Positions 46,108 to 56,705 are shown, numbered from the stretch's first letter. The stretch: DNA of 64,000 nucleotides from Hippea alviniae EP5-r (GCF_000420385.1 NZ_ATUV01000001.1:1054001-1118000); one strand, 5' to 3'. Notes: generated by a model from the letters alone, not told the origin. A program made the numbers and translations.

Positions 46108-48337
46108 TATCTCACTGATAACTTTTTTGACTCTCTCCACTGCTTCAATATCGTATGCAGAAAAGGTAATCTCAATAAACATAAAAGGCACCTTAAGAAC
46201 AGATAAGGAGACGGTTTTAAGTGTTATAAAGACAAAACCAGGAGAGGTATTATCTCTAAAACAAATAGATAAAGATATTTTAAACATATACAACCTTGGT
46301 TTCTACAAAACCATATCAGCATATATAACAAAAACAAAAAATGGGGATATTTTAACTTTTAAGGTAGCGGAAAAACCATCTGTTAGATACATTATTTTTG
46401 AAGGCAATCACGAGATATCCGACAAAGACTTACAAAAAGCCTTAAAGATAAAACCGTATAACATACTGAACAAAAAACTAATAGAACAGACAATTAGCAA
46501 TATGCTCGGCATGTATGCAGGCAAAGGCATGTATTTAACAAGAATAACTTACACACTAAAAAAACAGCCAAATAACAGAGTTGATATAATCTTTCATATA
46601 AAAGAGAGCAAGGAAACAGTCATAAGAGACATAAACATTATTGGCAATAAGCATATAAGCATAAGCGAACTTGAAGATGGACTCAAAAATCATGTAAAGA
46701 AGGGCCCTTACATTTTAACATGGCTACCATGGTTTTACACTGGAAAACTAAGAATAAACGAACTTGAAAGCGATAGACAAAAAATAATAGACAAATACCT
46801 TGCAAAGGGCTATTTGGATGTAAATGTAAGTGAGCCTATTGTAAATATTGAGCCAGACACTGGTAGCATTCACATCGACATCTCAATCAAAGAAGGGCCA
46901 AAATATACACTTAAATACATAAAATTTAAAAACACAGAGCCTTATAAACCAAAAGAGCTGCTTGAAGCTTTAGATATGGAAATAGGCAAACCATTCAATA
47001 TGGTCAAACTAAGAGAAGGCATAGAGAAAATAACCGATATGTACGGAGATAAGGGATATGCCTTTGCCGATGTAAACCCGATAATCAAAAAGGACAAAAA
47101 GAGTCATACTGCAGGAGTAACCTTAGTTATAGACAAAGGCCCAAAGGTTCACATAGGAAGAATAGAAATAACAGGCAACATAAGAACACATGATAATGTT
47201 ATAAGAAGAGAACTCCTGCTTAAAGAAGGCGATTTATATTCAACAACAAAGATAACAAAATCAAAGAGAAATCTCATAAATTTAGATTTCTTCCAGAATG
47301 TAAAAATAGAAACAAAAAGAATGGGTAAAGATAAGCTCAAGATGATAGTCCATGTAAAAGAGAAACGCACCGGCATGCTAAAAATAGGTGCAGGATATGG
47401 TTCCTATACAAAATTTGCAGCAATGGGTTCTATATCAGAGTCAAACCTGTTCGGAACAGGTATTCACGGTAAGTTTTCAGCAAATATTTCATCTAAATCT
47501 TCCTATTTTGACTTAAATTTAGTCAATCCTTGGTGGCATAACAGACCAATTGCCATAGGTGTTGATATATTCCACCAGAAATTCAACAACTACGATTACG
47601 AAAGCACAAGTACTGGCATAGTTCCATCCATATCAAGAAGATTCTTTGAGCAAACACTTACAGTCGGGTTAAAATATTCTCTAACGCGAGAAAAGATAAC
47701 GCTTGATACCGACAACCCAGGATACTATTTAGAGCATGAGAAAGGATTACACATAGAAAGTGCTCTTATACCTTTTGTCACATACAATACTCTTGACAAC
47801 TACATATTCCCAACAACAGGAATAAACGCCAATATAACGACACGCTTTGCCGGTCTTGGTGGCGATAGAAAATACATAAAAAGTGTCATATTTGCTGAAT
47901 ACTTCCATCCGCTATTTTGGGATTTTATAGGACATATAAAGGGTGAATTTGGTGCAGCAAAGGGTTTATCTGGCAAAGAAGTTCCCGTCGATAGAAGATT
48001 TTACTTAGGAGGCATAGACAATCTAAGAGGCTTTGAAGAAGGTAAAGTATCGCCAAAAGATGATGAAGGCAACTACATTGGCGGCTTAAAAGAATTCTAC
48101 TCGTCCGCAGAGCTTATATTCCCTATCATCGGTGATTTACACTTCTATGGTGTTATATTCGGAGATGTCGGAAACTGCTGGGATTCAAGCTACGGAAGAA
48201 CAAAAACAGATGCTGGCTTTGAGATTAGATGGATATCGCCGCTTGGACCAATAAGAGTATCAATAGGAAAGAACCTATCGCCAAAAGATGGAGAAAAATC
48301 TACTGTATTTCTCTTCTCGATGGGTGCACTCTTCTAA
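46094..48337 (+). CDS. bamA: Outer-membrane protein assembly factor BamA
   Basis: The 747-residue protein has a signal (about 1-22, cleavage after SYA), five POTRA domains (about 23-410), and a 16-strand barrel that ends in phenylalanine (LFSMGALF). The barrel has the VDRRFYLGGIDNLRGF motif of the Omp85 family. It folds outer-membrane proteins. The GTG start has GGAAGGGG upstream, inside the end of lolD. Confidence 0.97.
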   Translation: MKKLSISLITFLTLSTASISYAEKVISINIKGTLRTDKETVLSVIKTKPGEVLSLKQIDKDILNIYNLGFYKTISAYITKTKNGDILTFKVAEKPSVRYIIFEGNHEISDKDLQKALKIKPYNILNKKLIEQTISNMLGMYAGKGMYLTRITYTLKKQPNNRVDIIFHIKESKETVIRDINIIGNKHISISELEDGLKNHVKKGPYILTWLPWFYTGKLRINELESDRQKIIDKYLAKGYLDVNVSEPIVNIEPDTGSIHIDISIKEGPKYTLKYIKFKNTEPYKPKELLEALDMEIGKPFNMVKLREGIEKITDMYGDKGYAFADVNPIIKKDKKSHTAGVTLVIDKGPKVHIGRIEITGNIRTHDNVIRRELLLKEGDLYSTTKITKSKRNLINLDFFQNVKIETKRMGKDKLKMIVHVKEKRTGMLKIGAGYGSYTKFAAMGSISESNLFGTGIHGKFSANISSKSSYFDLNLVNPWWHNRPIAIGVDIFHQKFNNYDYESTSTGIVPSISRRFFEQTLTVGLKYSLTREKITLDTDNPGYYLEHEKGLHIESALIPFVTYNTLDNYIFPTTGINANITTRFAGLGGDRKYIKSVIFAEYFHPLFWDFIGHIKGEFGAAKGLSGKEVPVDRRFYLGGIDNLRGFEEGKVSPKDDEGNYIGGLKEFYSSAELIFPIIGDLHFYGVIFGDVGNCWDSSYGRTKTDAGFEIRWISPLGPIRVSIGKNLSPKDGEKSTVFLFSMGALF

Positions 48338-48356
48338 AAAACAAAGGGGGTAAAAA

Positions 48357-48872
48357 ATGAAGAGAGTAGCGATTTTGACTGTGGTAGTATGTATAACGGC
48401 AATTCTGTTTAGCATGCAGGCAAAAGCATCAAATATAGCTTTTGTAAACTTGCGTCAGATTTTACAGGAGAGCCAAGCTGGTAAGAAGGCAAAGAGCCAG
48501 ATTCAGGCATTAATTGAAGCAAAAAAGACCGTCATAAAGAGAAAAAGTGATGCGCTTCAGAAGCTTCTTAAAAAGCTCAATGCTAAAAACATTTCAAAAG
48601 CCGAAAAAGACAAGCTAAAGAAAGAGTATGAAGAAAAATACAGAGACCTTCAAATGTATCAAGCAAAAGCAGCAGAAGAAGTAAGAAACAAAGAAGTCGA
48701 AGAGACAAACAAGGTGCTAAAATTAGCAATAAACACAATCAAAAAATATGCAGAAAAACACAACCTTGACGGTGTTTTTGAAGTTAGCCAGGGCAATGTA
48801 ATCTATTGGAAAGACTCCCTAAACATAACAAAAACAATCATAAAGCTAATGGATAACACCAAGACAAAATGA
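48357..48872 (+). CDS. skp: Periplasmic chaperone OmpH/Skp
   Basis: The 171-residue protein has a signal (about 1-24, after AKA), an N-terminal strand [14 protein letters not shown], and a long Lys/Glu-rich coiled-coil tentacle (about 45-125). It shields outer-membrane proteins on their way to BamA. AAAGGGGGT precedes the ATG. Confidence 0.92.
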   Translation: MKRVAILTVVVCITAILFSMQAKASNIAFVNLRQILQESQAGKKAKSQIQALIEAKKTVIKRKSDALQKLLKKLNAKNISKAEKDKLKKEYEEKYRDLQMYQAKAAEEVRNKEVEETNKVLKLAINTIKKYAEKHNLDGVFEVSQGNVIYWKDSLNITKTIIKLMDNTKTK

Positions 48873-49903
48873 GAATAAGCGAACTTGCCAATCTGCTTGG
48901 TTGCAAAGCCATAATAAGAGAAGATAAAGAGATAACAAACATAGCACCAATAGAGAAGGCAAAATCTGGTGAATTAACCTTTATCTCAAACCCAAAATAC
49001 GAAAAATACCTAAGCTCAACCAAAGCAGACTGCATTATTGCATCAAACAAAATAAACACGGAAGAATATCCAAATCTAAACTTCATAATATGTGATAACC
49101 CGTATCTCGCATTTGCAAAAATCATAAGGTTCGTCTATAAAACACCACCACCAGAACCATACATCAGCGATAAATCAAGCATAGATAAAACAGCCCAAAT
49201 AGACAAGAGCGCAAGAGTAGAAGAGTTTGTTTATATAGGCAGAAATGTAAAAATCGGCAAGCAAACAAGGATAATGCCTTTTGTCTTTATTGGAGATGAT
49301 GTTGAAATAGGTGATAACTGCCTAATCTATCCACATGTTGCTATAAGAGAGAAGAGCATTATAGGAAACAACGTAATAATACACTCAGGAAGTGTGATAG
49401 GAAGTGACGGTTTTGGTTATGCAGACACAGAAGACGGAGAGCATTTAAAAATCCCACAGATAGGCAATGTTATAATAGAAGATGATGTTGAGATAGGCTC
49501 AAATGTCTCCATCGACAGAGCTGCACTTGAAAGCACAGTTATAAAAAAGGGCACAAAGATAGACAACCTTGTCCAAATAGCACACAATGTCCAGATTGGC
49601 GAAAACTCTATAATCGTTGCTCAGAGCGGGATCTCAGGCTCAACAAAACTCGGCAAGAATGTAATACTTGCAGGTCAAACAGGCATAGCAGGACATCTCA
49701 AGATAGCTGATAATGTCATAATAACGGCAAAATCTGGCGTTGGAAGCAGTATAAGAAAGGCTGGAGTATATTCTGGCATTCCCGTATATGAACATAAAGA
49801 TTGGCTCAAAAGTTCTGCCATCATGCCAAAGCTATATGAAATGTATAAAAAGATAAAGGAGTTAGAGAACAAGATAAAGGAGCTTGAAGATGCTGATGAT
49901 TGA
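48869..49903 (+). CDS. lpxD: UDP-3-O-acylglucosamine N-acyltransferase LpxD
   Basis: The 344-residue acyltransferase has an N-terminal uridine-binding domain ([13 protein letters not shown]), a hexapeptide left-handed helix with I/V-G-D repeats (about 105-310) and a C-terminal coiled coil ([14 protein letters not shown]). The catalytic His is in IAHNVQIG. It adds the second acyl chain in lipid A synthesis. It overlaps skp as ATGA. Confidence 0.96.
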   Translation: MRISELANLLGCKAIIREDKEITNIAPIEKAKSGELTFISNPKYEKYLSSTKADCIIASNKINTEEYPNLNFIICDNPYLAFAKIIRFVYKTPPPEPYISDKSSIDKTAQIDKSARVEEFVYIGRNVKIGKQTRIMPFVFIGDDVEIGDNCLIYPHVAIREKSIIGNNVIIHSGSVIGSDGFGYADTEDGEHLKIPQIGNVIIEDDVEIGSNVSIDRAALESTVIKKGTKIDNLVQIAHNVQIGENSIIVAQSGISGSTKLGKNVILAGQTGIAGHLKIADNVIITAKSGVGSSIRKAGVYSGIPVYEHKDWLKSSAIMPKLYEMYKKIKELENKIKELEDADD

Positions 49904-50336
49904 AGAGATAAAAAAGATACTACCGCACAGATACCCGTTCCTGCTTGTTGATAGGGTTTTAGAATACGAAAAAGGCAAATGGATAAAGACAATTAAGAAT
50001 GTAACGGTCAATGAGCCGTTTTTTGTTGGTCATTTTCCACAGGCTGCAGTAATGCCCGGTGTGTTAATTGTTGAAGCTATGGCCCAAAGTGGTGGAATAT
50101 TAGCTTTTCTATCAATGGATAAAGAAGAGTTCGAACGCTCCATAGGTGGACAGAGAATGGTATATTTCGTCGAGATAGAAAAAGCCCGCTTCAAAAGAAC
50201 TGTGATACCAGGAGACCAGTTGCTGATGAAGGTTGAGATACTAAAACACAAATTGGGCGTTTGGAAAATTAAAGGTGAAGCGTTTGTTAACGACAAACTA
50301 ACAGCTTTTGCCACAATGACAGCAAAAATAGATTAA
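49890..50336 (+). CDS. fabZ: 3-hydroxyacyl-ACP dehydratase FabZ
   Basis: The 148-residue hot-dog-fold dehydratase has [13 protein letters not shown] and the catalytic His in [23 protein letters not shown] 49890 is seven bases after AAGGAG; an upstream TTG at 49884 and an ATG at 49896 are less well spaced. It makes trans-2-enoyl-ACP for fatty-acid synthesis and competes with LpxA for 3-hydroxyacyl-ACP. It overlaps lpxD by 14 bases. Confidence 0.97.
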   Translation: MLMIEEIKKILPHRYPFLLVDRVLEYEKGKWIKTIKNVTVNEPFFVGHFPQAAVMPGVLIVEAMAQSGGILAFLSMDKEEFERSIGGQRMVYFVEIEKARFKRTVIPGDQLLMKVEILKHKLGVWKIKGEAFVNDKLTAFATMTAKID

Positions 50337-50345
50337 GGTGATAAA

Positions 50346-51125
50346 ATGGCAGCGCAAATACACGAAACGGCAATCATAGGAGAAAATGTAAAGATAGGCG
50401 ATAATGTCATAATAGGTCCAAATGTAAACATAAGGGACAATGTCGAGATAGGCGACAATACGGTTATAGAAGCAAATGCATTTATAGACTCATACACAAC
50501 CATAGGCAAAGGTTGTAAAATATTTCCGTCTGCTGTTTTGGGAACAATACCGCAAGATTTAAAGTTTAAAGGCGAATTTAGTCAGCTCATCATAGGCGAC
50601 AATACAACGATCAGAGAGTTCTGCATGATAAACAGAGGAACAAAAGGTGGTGGCGGAATAACACGTATAGGCAACAACTGCCTTATTATGGCGTATGTTC
50701 ACATAGCTCATGACTGCATTTTGGGTAATAATATCATCGTTGCAAATGCCGTCCAGTTTGCAGGTCATGTGATAGTTGAAGATAACGCCGTTATAGGCGG
50801 CATGACAGCCATTCATCAGTTTGTAAGAATCGGCAAGTTTGCAATGATTGGTGGAATGAGTGGGCTCGCTTTAGATGTTGCTCCGTTCTGTCTTGCAACA
50901 GGCATAAGGGCAAACCTGCACGGCTTGAATCTGATAGGCTTAAAAAGAGCTGGATTCTCAGCCAAAGATATAGAAGATTTAAAAGAAGCATACAAAACCA
51001 TCTTCAAAAGCAAGCTAACATTCAAAGAAGCCTACGAAAAGCTAAAGAATAGCCCATCAAAGCATGTCATCCACATGATTGAATTTTTAAAGAATTCATC
51101 AAGGGGCTTTTGCAGGGATAGATGA
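50346..51125 (+). CDS. lpxA: UDP-N-acetylglucosamine acyltransferase LpxA
   Basis: The 259-residue protein has hexapeptide repeats (about 5-185) and the catalytic His region YVHIAHDCILGN, the GGMTAIHQFVRIG segment and a C-terminal helical domain. It performs the first acylation of lipid A. AAGGTGATAAA precedes ATG 50346. It overlaps lpxB as ATGA. Confidence 0.97.
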   Translation: MAAQIHETAIIGENVKIGDNVIIGPNVNIRDNVEIGDNTVIEANAFIDSYTTIGKGCKIFPSAVLGTIPQDLKFKGEFSQLIIGDNTTIREFCMINRGTKGGGGITRIGNNCLIMAYVHIAHDCILGNNIIVANAVQFAGHVIVEDNAVIGGMTAIHQFVRIGKFAMIGGMSGLALDVAPFCLATGIRANLHGLNLIGLKRAGFSAKDIEDLKEAYKTIFKSKLTFKEAYEKLKNSPSKHVIHMIEFLKNSSRGFCRDR

Positions 51126-52213
51126 ATGCGCTTATCATAACCGGTGAAAGGTCTGCCGAAAATTACGCATCCCTTCTTGTTGATGAGTTAAACAGAAAAG
51201 GCAATTTCAATTTTTTTAGCATCTGTTCAAACATACTCGAAAACAAAACAGAAAAGATAGCAGATTATAGAGATATATCAATAATAGGTGCAAAGGAAGC
51301 TATCGGCATAATAAAAAAAGCCCTACGCACTTTAAGCAAAACAAAAAAGACAATAAAAGAGCAAAAGATAGAGCTTGTCATACTGCTTGATTTTCCAGAG
51401 TTTAATCTAAAGATAGCCAAGTTTTCAAAAAAAATAGGTGCAAAAGTGGTCTATTACATAACGCCACAGATTTGGGCTTGGAGACAGTATCGCATAAAAC
51501 AGCTAATAAAATACACAGACCTTGTTATACCCATACTGCCGTTTGAAAGAATGTTCTTCAATGCAAAAGGATTAAAAAACATAAAATACTTTGGACATCC
51601 ACTGATAGACCTGCTCCACAACAGAATAGGCACACACAAAAAGGAAAAAATAATCCTTCTAATGCCTGGCTCAAGAAAAAGCGAAATAGAGTTTAACTAC
51701 AAACCAATCTTTGAAGCGGCAAAACTCATCAAAGAGAAGTATGAGGATTTTGAGTTTGTGTGGGTATATCCAAAACACCTAAATAGCTCACTAAGGGACA
51801 GGATAAAAGGCGAATTCGAGTTTGTAAGGGTGGAAAATGATTCGTATGAGTTTATGGACAAGGCATACTTTGGCATACTAAAAAGTGGCACAACGACGCT
51901 TGAAGCCGCACTGTTTGGTCTGCCTATGGTTGTCGTTTATAAACTAAGCAAACTAAGTTATAACATAGGCAGAATGATAATAAAGAATATCAACTATATA
52001 TCTCTGCCTAATCTCATAATGGATAAAAAAATAGTGGAAGAGCTAATAGAAGACAGAGCAACACCATCAAACATATTTGAAGCATTTGATAAGATTCATA
52101 CAGATAAATCAGAGAGAAAAAGGGTTATAGAGCAGCTTAAAAATATACAAACTGTGCTGGGAGAGTATCCAATAACGCCAAAAATAGCCGAAGAGATAGT
52201 AAAAATCCTATGA
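51122..52213 (+). CDS. lpxB: Lipid-A-disaccharide synthase LpxB
   Basis: The 363-residue GT-B glycosyltransferase has the N-terminal TGERSAENYASLL (SGE-like), YITPQIWAWR, LPFE, HPLID, MPGSRKSEI, and the KSGTTTLEAALFG donor site. It joins UDP-diacylglucosamine and lipid X. lpxC and lpxH/lpxI, needed to supply lipid X, are not in the window. Confidence 0.95.
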   Translation: MNALIITGERSAENYASLLVDELNRKGNFNFFSICSNILENKTEKIADYRDISIIGAKEAIGIIKKALRTLSKTKKTIKEQKIELVILLDFPEFNLKIAKFSKKIGAKVVYYITPQIWAWRQYRIKQLIKYTDLVIPILPFERMFFNAKGLKNIKYFGHPLIDLLHNRIGTHKKEKIILLMPGSRKSEIEFNYKPIFEAAKLIKEKYEDFEFVWVYPKHLNSSLRDRIKGEFEFVRVENDSYEFMDKAYFGILKSGTTTLEAALFGLPMVVVYKLSKLSYNIGRMIIKNINYISLPNLIMDKKIVEELIEDRATPSNIFEAFDKIHTDKSERKRVIEQLKNIQTVLGEYPITPKIAEEIVKIL

Positions 52214-52797
52214 AATTCAAGGCAACCCTTATCTATCTGATTTTGAAGATTTACGGAAGTCTATGCAAAATAGAGTTAGATGACTCAGCTATAAAAAACT
52301 ACGACAAACCCGTAATATTTGCATTCTGGCATGAAGTCATACTCTTTACTCCTTTGGCTTACGATAAAAAACGGCCATTGAAAATACTCCAAAGCACCCA
52401 CAAAGACGGTATCTTGGCAAGCATGGTTATAAATAAATTCGGACTTCAAACAGTATGGGGCTCAAGCAACAGAGAACCAATAAAAGCCCTAAAAAGCATG
52501 ATAAATGAGCTGAAAAACGGATACAGCATAGGAATAACGCCTGACGGACCTAAAGGTCCACCAAGAAAGTTAAAAAAAGGTATTCTTGAGCTTGCATATC
52601 TCACAAAATCGCCCATCGTTCCAGTCGTGGGTGAGTTCTCGAATTACTTTCGTATAAACAGCTGGGATAGGATGATAATCCCGAAACCATTTTCAAAAGT
52701 GAAATTTACAATGAGAGAACCGATATTTATACGCTCAAAAAAGGAGTTTGACGAGAAAGCAAAACTTATAGAAGGAATTTTGAATGAATCGGGTTGA
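52210..52797 (+). CDS. DUF374 lysophospholipid/lipid A-type acyltransferase
   Basis: The 195-residue protein has an N-terminal amphipathic or membrane helix, IFAFWHEVIL, STHKDG and GITPDGPKGPPR, the DUF374 hallmarks. The family is related to PlsC/LpxL acyltransferases and commonly lies in lipid A clusters. No LpxL/LpxM late acyltransferase is seen, so it may perform that step (inference). It overlaps both neighbours by a few bases. Confidence 0.85.
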   Translation: MKFKATLIYLILKIYGSLCKIELDDSAIKNYDKPVIFAFWHEVILFTPLAYDKKRPLKILQSTHKDGILASMVINKFGLQTVWGSSNREPIKALKSMINELKNGYSIGITPDGPKGPPRKLKKGILELAYLTKSPIVPVVGEFSNYFRINSWDRMIIPKPFSKVKFTMREPIFIRSKKEFDEKAKLIEGILNESG

Positions 52798-53743
52798 AGC
52801 AGAAAAACTCCAAAAGAGATTAAAGCCACTGCTTATTCCATTTTCACTTTTATACGGTGCAGTTGTAAATATAAAAGAAGGATACTCAAAACCAAAGATA
52901 AGCTTTGATAGTTTAAAGGTAATAAGCATAGGCAACATAACTGTTGGTGGAAGCGGCAAAACACCCGTTGCAATCTCATTGGCAGAAAGATTGATGAGAT
53001 ACGGGAAGGTGTGTGTAATAACAAACATATACCCCTTAAAAGACAAAAGAGCTCATGTTGTATCGATAGATGGCAACATATTCAAAAAACCACCAAAAGT
53101 GCCAGATGAAGCATATATGATAGCCAAAAAGTTGCCTATAACCGTTATAGCTTCAAAAAACAGAATAGCCGCTTTAGAGCTTGCCGTATCGTTAAAGATG
53201 GACTTTGCAATTCTTGATGATGCACTTCACATAACAAGACTAAAAAAAGATATAGAGATATGCGTATTTGACGACTTGAATTTGAATAAAAAAGAACTCT
53301 ATCTGCCCGCAGGTATGATAAGAAACTCAAAAAAACTTTTAAAAAGATGCTCGTTTAAGATATGCACGCAAAACAAAAAGACAGATGAGTGTATGAAAGC
53401 AACAGTAAAACCAAAAGGCGTATTCGACCATCAAAACAGACCCGTTGAGTATAAAAACAGGAGCGCATTCGTGTTTTGTGGCATAGGAAATCCTAACTCT
53501 TTTCTAAAAACCATAGAACTCTGCGGCATCAAGATAAAGGGTTATCAGCTCTTTGATGACCATCATCTATACACAGATGAAGAGATAGAAGCTTTAAAGA
53601 GAAAGCAAAAAGAGATAGGTGCAGAACTTTTACTGACAACGCTGAAGGATTTTGTTAAATTGGAAGATGATGAGATTGTCTATTTAGACATCGATTTAGA
53701 GATTGAAAAGATTGATGAGATTGTAAAGGAAATAGTGCAATGA
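52784..53743 (+). CDS. lpxK: Tetraacyldisaccharide 4'-kinase LpxK (divergent)
   Basis: The 319-residue protein has the P-loop region ISIGNITVGGSGKTP (residues 47-61), typical of LpxK. Position strongly supports the call. However, the usual SRGYGG loop is absent and the active-site motif DDGLQHYRL is changed to DDALHITRL (residues 145-153): both Asp are kept but Gln becomes His and His becomes Ile. It may use different residues, or act on an altered lipid. It overlaps the DUF374 gene by 14 bases and msbA as ATGA. Confidence 0.85.
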   Translation: MNRVEAEKLQKRLKPLLIPFSLLYGAVVNIKEGYSKPKISFDSLKVISIGNITVGGSGKTPVAISLAERLMRYGKVCVITNIYPLKDKRAHVVSIDGNIFKKPPKVPDEAYMIAKKLPITVIASKNRIAALELAVSLKMDFAILDDALHITRLKKDIEICVFDDLNLNKKELYLPAGMIRNSKKLLKRCSFKICTQNKKTDECMKATVKPKGVFDHQNRPVEYKNRSAFVFCGIGNPNSFLKTIELCGIKIKGYQLFDDHHLYTDEEIEALKRKQKEIGAELLLTTLKDFVKLEDDEIVYLDIDLEIEKIDEIVKEIVQ

Positions 53744-55476
53744 GCAAAGAGATGTTAAAAAGATTACTAAAATACTTAAAGCCATACATAAAAAGGCTAA
53801 TATTCTCGTTCTTCTGCATGCTTGCAGTCGGTGCGCTCTCTGGACTTGCAGCTTATCTAATAAAACCTGCATTAGACGATATATTTATCTCAAAAAACGA
53901 AAAGATGCTTTACCTTTTACCAATAGCAATCATGCTAACCTATGCCTTTAAAGGACTTTTTACCTATCTTCAGGGATACCAGACCCATTACATAGCAGAA
54001 AAGGTGCTTTTCAATATAAGAAACGAGCTGTTTGACCATCTTGTATATCTTCCCACAAGCTTTTTTGATAAGTTCCACACAGGCGAACTAATGTCAAGAA
54101 TCTTAAACGATACAGAACAGGTGCAAAACAGTATTGCCAATGTTATACCGAATACCGTCAGAGAGTTTTTTACCCTTATTGGTCTGCTTGTCGTTTTGTA
54201 TGTAAACAATTGGAAACTTGCATTTCTTGCAACTGTCGTCTTTCCTTTGGCAGCATATCCCGTTATTTATTTTGGTAAAAAGATGAAAAAAATCGGAAAA
54301 AGAAGACAAATCTCTATTGCCGATTTAACGACAAAAATACAGGAGTCCTTAACGAACATAAGGCTAATAAAGGCATTTGCAAAAGAAAGAGACGAAGCAA
54401 AGGATTTTGAATTAAAAAGTGATAATCTCCTAAAGATAAAACTTGAAGCGATAAGAATAGATGAAGCAACAAGCCCTTTAATGGAAGTGATAGGAGCTGT
54501 TGGTGTTGCCCTTCTAATCTGGATAGGTGGATATATTGTTTTAAAGGGCTATTTGACTGTCGGCGGATTCTTCTCTTTCATGGCAGCACTATTTATGCTT
54601 TACAAACCGTTCAAAACACTTGCAAAGGCAAACAATCAGATAAGCACATCTGTTGCATCAGTTGAGAGAATTTTTGAAATTATGGACATGGAAAAGGAGA
54701 AAATCTCAGAAGGAAAGCCGTTTGAAGGCGTAAAGGAGTCAATCAAGTTTGACCATGTCTATTTCTCATACTCAAACGACCCAAATAAGATGGTGCTTAA
54801 AGATATAAACCTAACAATTCCTGCAAAGTCCGTTGTTGCTTTAGTTGGTGAAAGTGGCGGCGGAAAATCAACAATCTTAGAGCTTATACCAAGATTCTAT
54901 GAGCCAACAAAAGGCAAAATCCTGATAGATGGCATGGACATAAGAGAGTTTGATTTAAGAAGTCTAAGAAGAAAGATAGCCATAGTCTCTCAACGCATAT
55001 TTCTGTTTAACAGAACGGTAAAAGAGAACATAGCCTATGGGCGAGATGACCTAACCGATGAACAGATTATTCAAGCTGCAAAAGACGCATACGCACACGA
55101 TTTTATAATGAGACTAAAAAACGGATATGATACGAATTTAGGAGAGCAGGGAGTAATTCTATCCGGTGGTGAAAGACAAAGAATAGCCATCGCACGAGCC
55201 ATCGTAAAAGACCCAGACATTCTCATACTTGATGAAGCAACAAGCGCATTAGACTTAGAAAGCGAACAGATTGTCCAAAAAGCCCTAAACAACCTAATGA
55301 AAAACAGAACAGTAATAATGGCAGCTCACAGAATATCAACGGCAATGACAGCAGATAAAATTGTTGTTATGAGAAATGGTGAAATCTTAGCAGAAGGAAA
55401 ACACGACTATCTGCTCAAAAACTGCGAATATTACAGAAAGCTGTTTAAACTGCAGACAAATGATTTGGCTATATAA
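53740..55476 (+). CDS. msbA: Lipid A export ABC transporter MsbA
   Basis: The 578-residue half transporter has six membrane helices (about 18-300) and an ATPase domain: Walker A GESGGGKS, signature LSGGERQRIAIARAI, Walker B ILILDEATSALD, and AAHRIST. It flips core-lipid A. The position between lpxK and waaA supports MsbA rather than another exporter. Confidence 0.93.
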   Translation: MSKEMLKRLLKYLKPYIKRLIFSFFCMLAVGALSGLAAYLIKPALDDIFISKNEKMLYLLPIAIMLTYAFKGLFTYLQGYQTHYIAEKVLFNIRNELFDHLVYLPTSFFDKFHTGELMSRILNDTEQVQNSIANVIPNTVREFFTLIGLLVVLYVNNWKLAFLATVVFPLAAYPVIYFGKKMKKIGKRRQISIADLTTKIQESLTNIRLIKAFAKERDEAKDFELKSDNLLKIKLEAIRIDEATSPLMEVIGAVGVALLIWIGGYIVLKGYLTVGGFFSFMAALFMLYKPFKTLAKANNQISTSVASVERIFEIMDMEKEKISEGKPFEGVKESIKFDHVYFSYSNDPNKMVLKDINLTIPAKSVVALVGESGGGKSTILELIPRFYEPTKGKILIDGMDIREFDLRSLRRKIAIVSQRIFLFNRTVKENIAYGRDDLTDEQIIQAAKDAYAHDFIMRLKNGYDTNLGEQGVILSGGERQRIAIARAIVKDPDILILDEATSALDLESEQIVQKALNNLMKNRTVIMAAHRISTAMTADKIVVMRNGEILAEGKHDYLLKNCEYYRKLFKLQTNDLAI

Positions 55477-56656
55477 TTTTTTGCTGTTTATACTCCTTAT
55501 CCCTGCCCTACCGCTAATTTTTGTAAAATCTTTAACAAACAGGCGACTCAGATATAAGCTCACAGAAAGATTCCTGCCAAAATCGGTTGATATTGAAGAT
55601 TACATACTCATTCACACATCAAGCTTTGGCGAAACGAAGGCCGTTCTTAAGTTTTCAGAAGAGCTTAAAAAAACAACTGGATTAAAAATACTTTTCAGCG
55701 TATTTACCGATACAGCCTACGAACTTGTAAAGAATAAAAATGTGATACTGATGCCACTTGATTTATATCCACTTTATAAAAAATTATTCAGAACAAAACC
55801 AAAACTTGCCATATTCTTTGAAACCGAAATTTGGCCATCTTACTTAAAATACCTAAAAAAGCATAAAATACCAGCCATTCTCATAAATGGACGCATGAGC
55901 AAAAGAAGTTTTGACAGATACAAAAAATTCTCTTTCTTTTTCAAAGGAATCATAAACAGCTTCAACCTTATAATTGCAAAATCCAAAGAAGATGCCAAAA
56001 GATTTGCCTACTTCAACAAAAACACGATTGTCTGCGGCAACATAAAAAAATACAAAGCAAAACAAACATTTGAAAATGCAAAAAAAGATTTAAGAATAGA
56101 GACAACAAAACCCATCCTTGTTCTTGCAAGCTTCCACAAAGAAGAGATAGATTTATCGGTAAGCATTATTGATGCCTTTAAAGAGAGATTCTTTATTATA
56201 CTTGCACCGCGCCACTTAGAAGACATAGAGACTTTTGAGTCAAGACTAAAATCAAACAGGATAAAATACACAAAAAGAACAGATAAAAAAACTTCAACCA
56301 ATATACTACTGCTTAACACAATGGGTGAGTTAGAAAAGGCATACAGTATTGCAGAAATATCCATCGTTGGCGGTAGTTTTGATGAAAAATTAAAAGGACA
56401 CAACCCTATAGAACCATTGATTTACAATAACTTAACAATCACAGGCCCATACATGGAAAGTTTCAAAGAAGAGACAGAAGAACTTATAAACAAGGGCATT
56501 ATTTATCAATTAAAAAAAGAAAGCGACTATCTTAATCAGATAGAAGAGATAATTAATAAAAAGAGAAAAATTGAGACTGAAGACTTCTTCATCGGTTTGA
56601 GATATATATTAGATTGTTATTTAGTTCATACATTAAAAGCATTTAGAGAGATTTAA
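55460..56656 (+). CDS. waaA: 3-deoxy-D-manno-octulosonic acid transferase
   Basis: The 398-residue GT-B enzyme has an N-terminal membrane anchor (about 1-25) and HTSSFGETKA with the catalytic Glu, FFETEIWPSYL, LINGRMSKRSF, LASFHKEE, LAPRHLE and GGSFDEKLKGHNPIEP. It attaches Kdo to lipid A. It overlaps msbA by 17 bases and is the last gene of the envelope run. Confidence 0.95.
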   Translation: MIWLYNFLLFILLIPALPLIFVKSLTNRRLRYKLTERFLPKSVDIEDYILIHTSSFGETKAVLKFSEELKKTTGLKILFSVFTDTAYELVKNKNVILMPLDLYPLYKKLFRTKPKLAIFFETEIWPSYLKYLKKHKIPAILINGRMSKRSFDRYKKFSFFFKGIINSFNLIIAKSKEDAKRFAYFNKNTIVCGNIKKYKAKQTFENAKKDLRIETTKPILVLASFHKEEIDLSVSIIDAFKERFFIILAPRHLEDIETFESRLKSNRIKYTKRTDKKTSTNILLLNTMGELEKAYSIAEISIVGGSFDEKLKGHNPIEPLIYNNLTITGPYMESFKEETEELINKGIIYQLKKESDYLNQIEEIINKKRKIETEDFFIGLRYILDCYLVHTLKAFREI

Positions 56657-56671
56657 ACATTCATTTTTTAC

Positions 56672-56699
56672 TTGATTTTTTACCCAAAATATATACAAT
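56672..56699 (+). promoter_or_regulatory. Promoter of the candidate small RNA
   Basis: TTGATT (56672-56677) and TACAAT (56694-56699) are 16 bases apart, just after the waaA stop. No coding sequence follows on this strand, which makes it a promoter for RNA. Confidence 0.55.
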
Positions 56700-56705
56700 T
56701 GAAGG

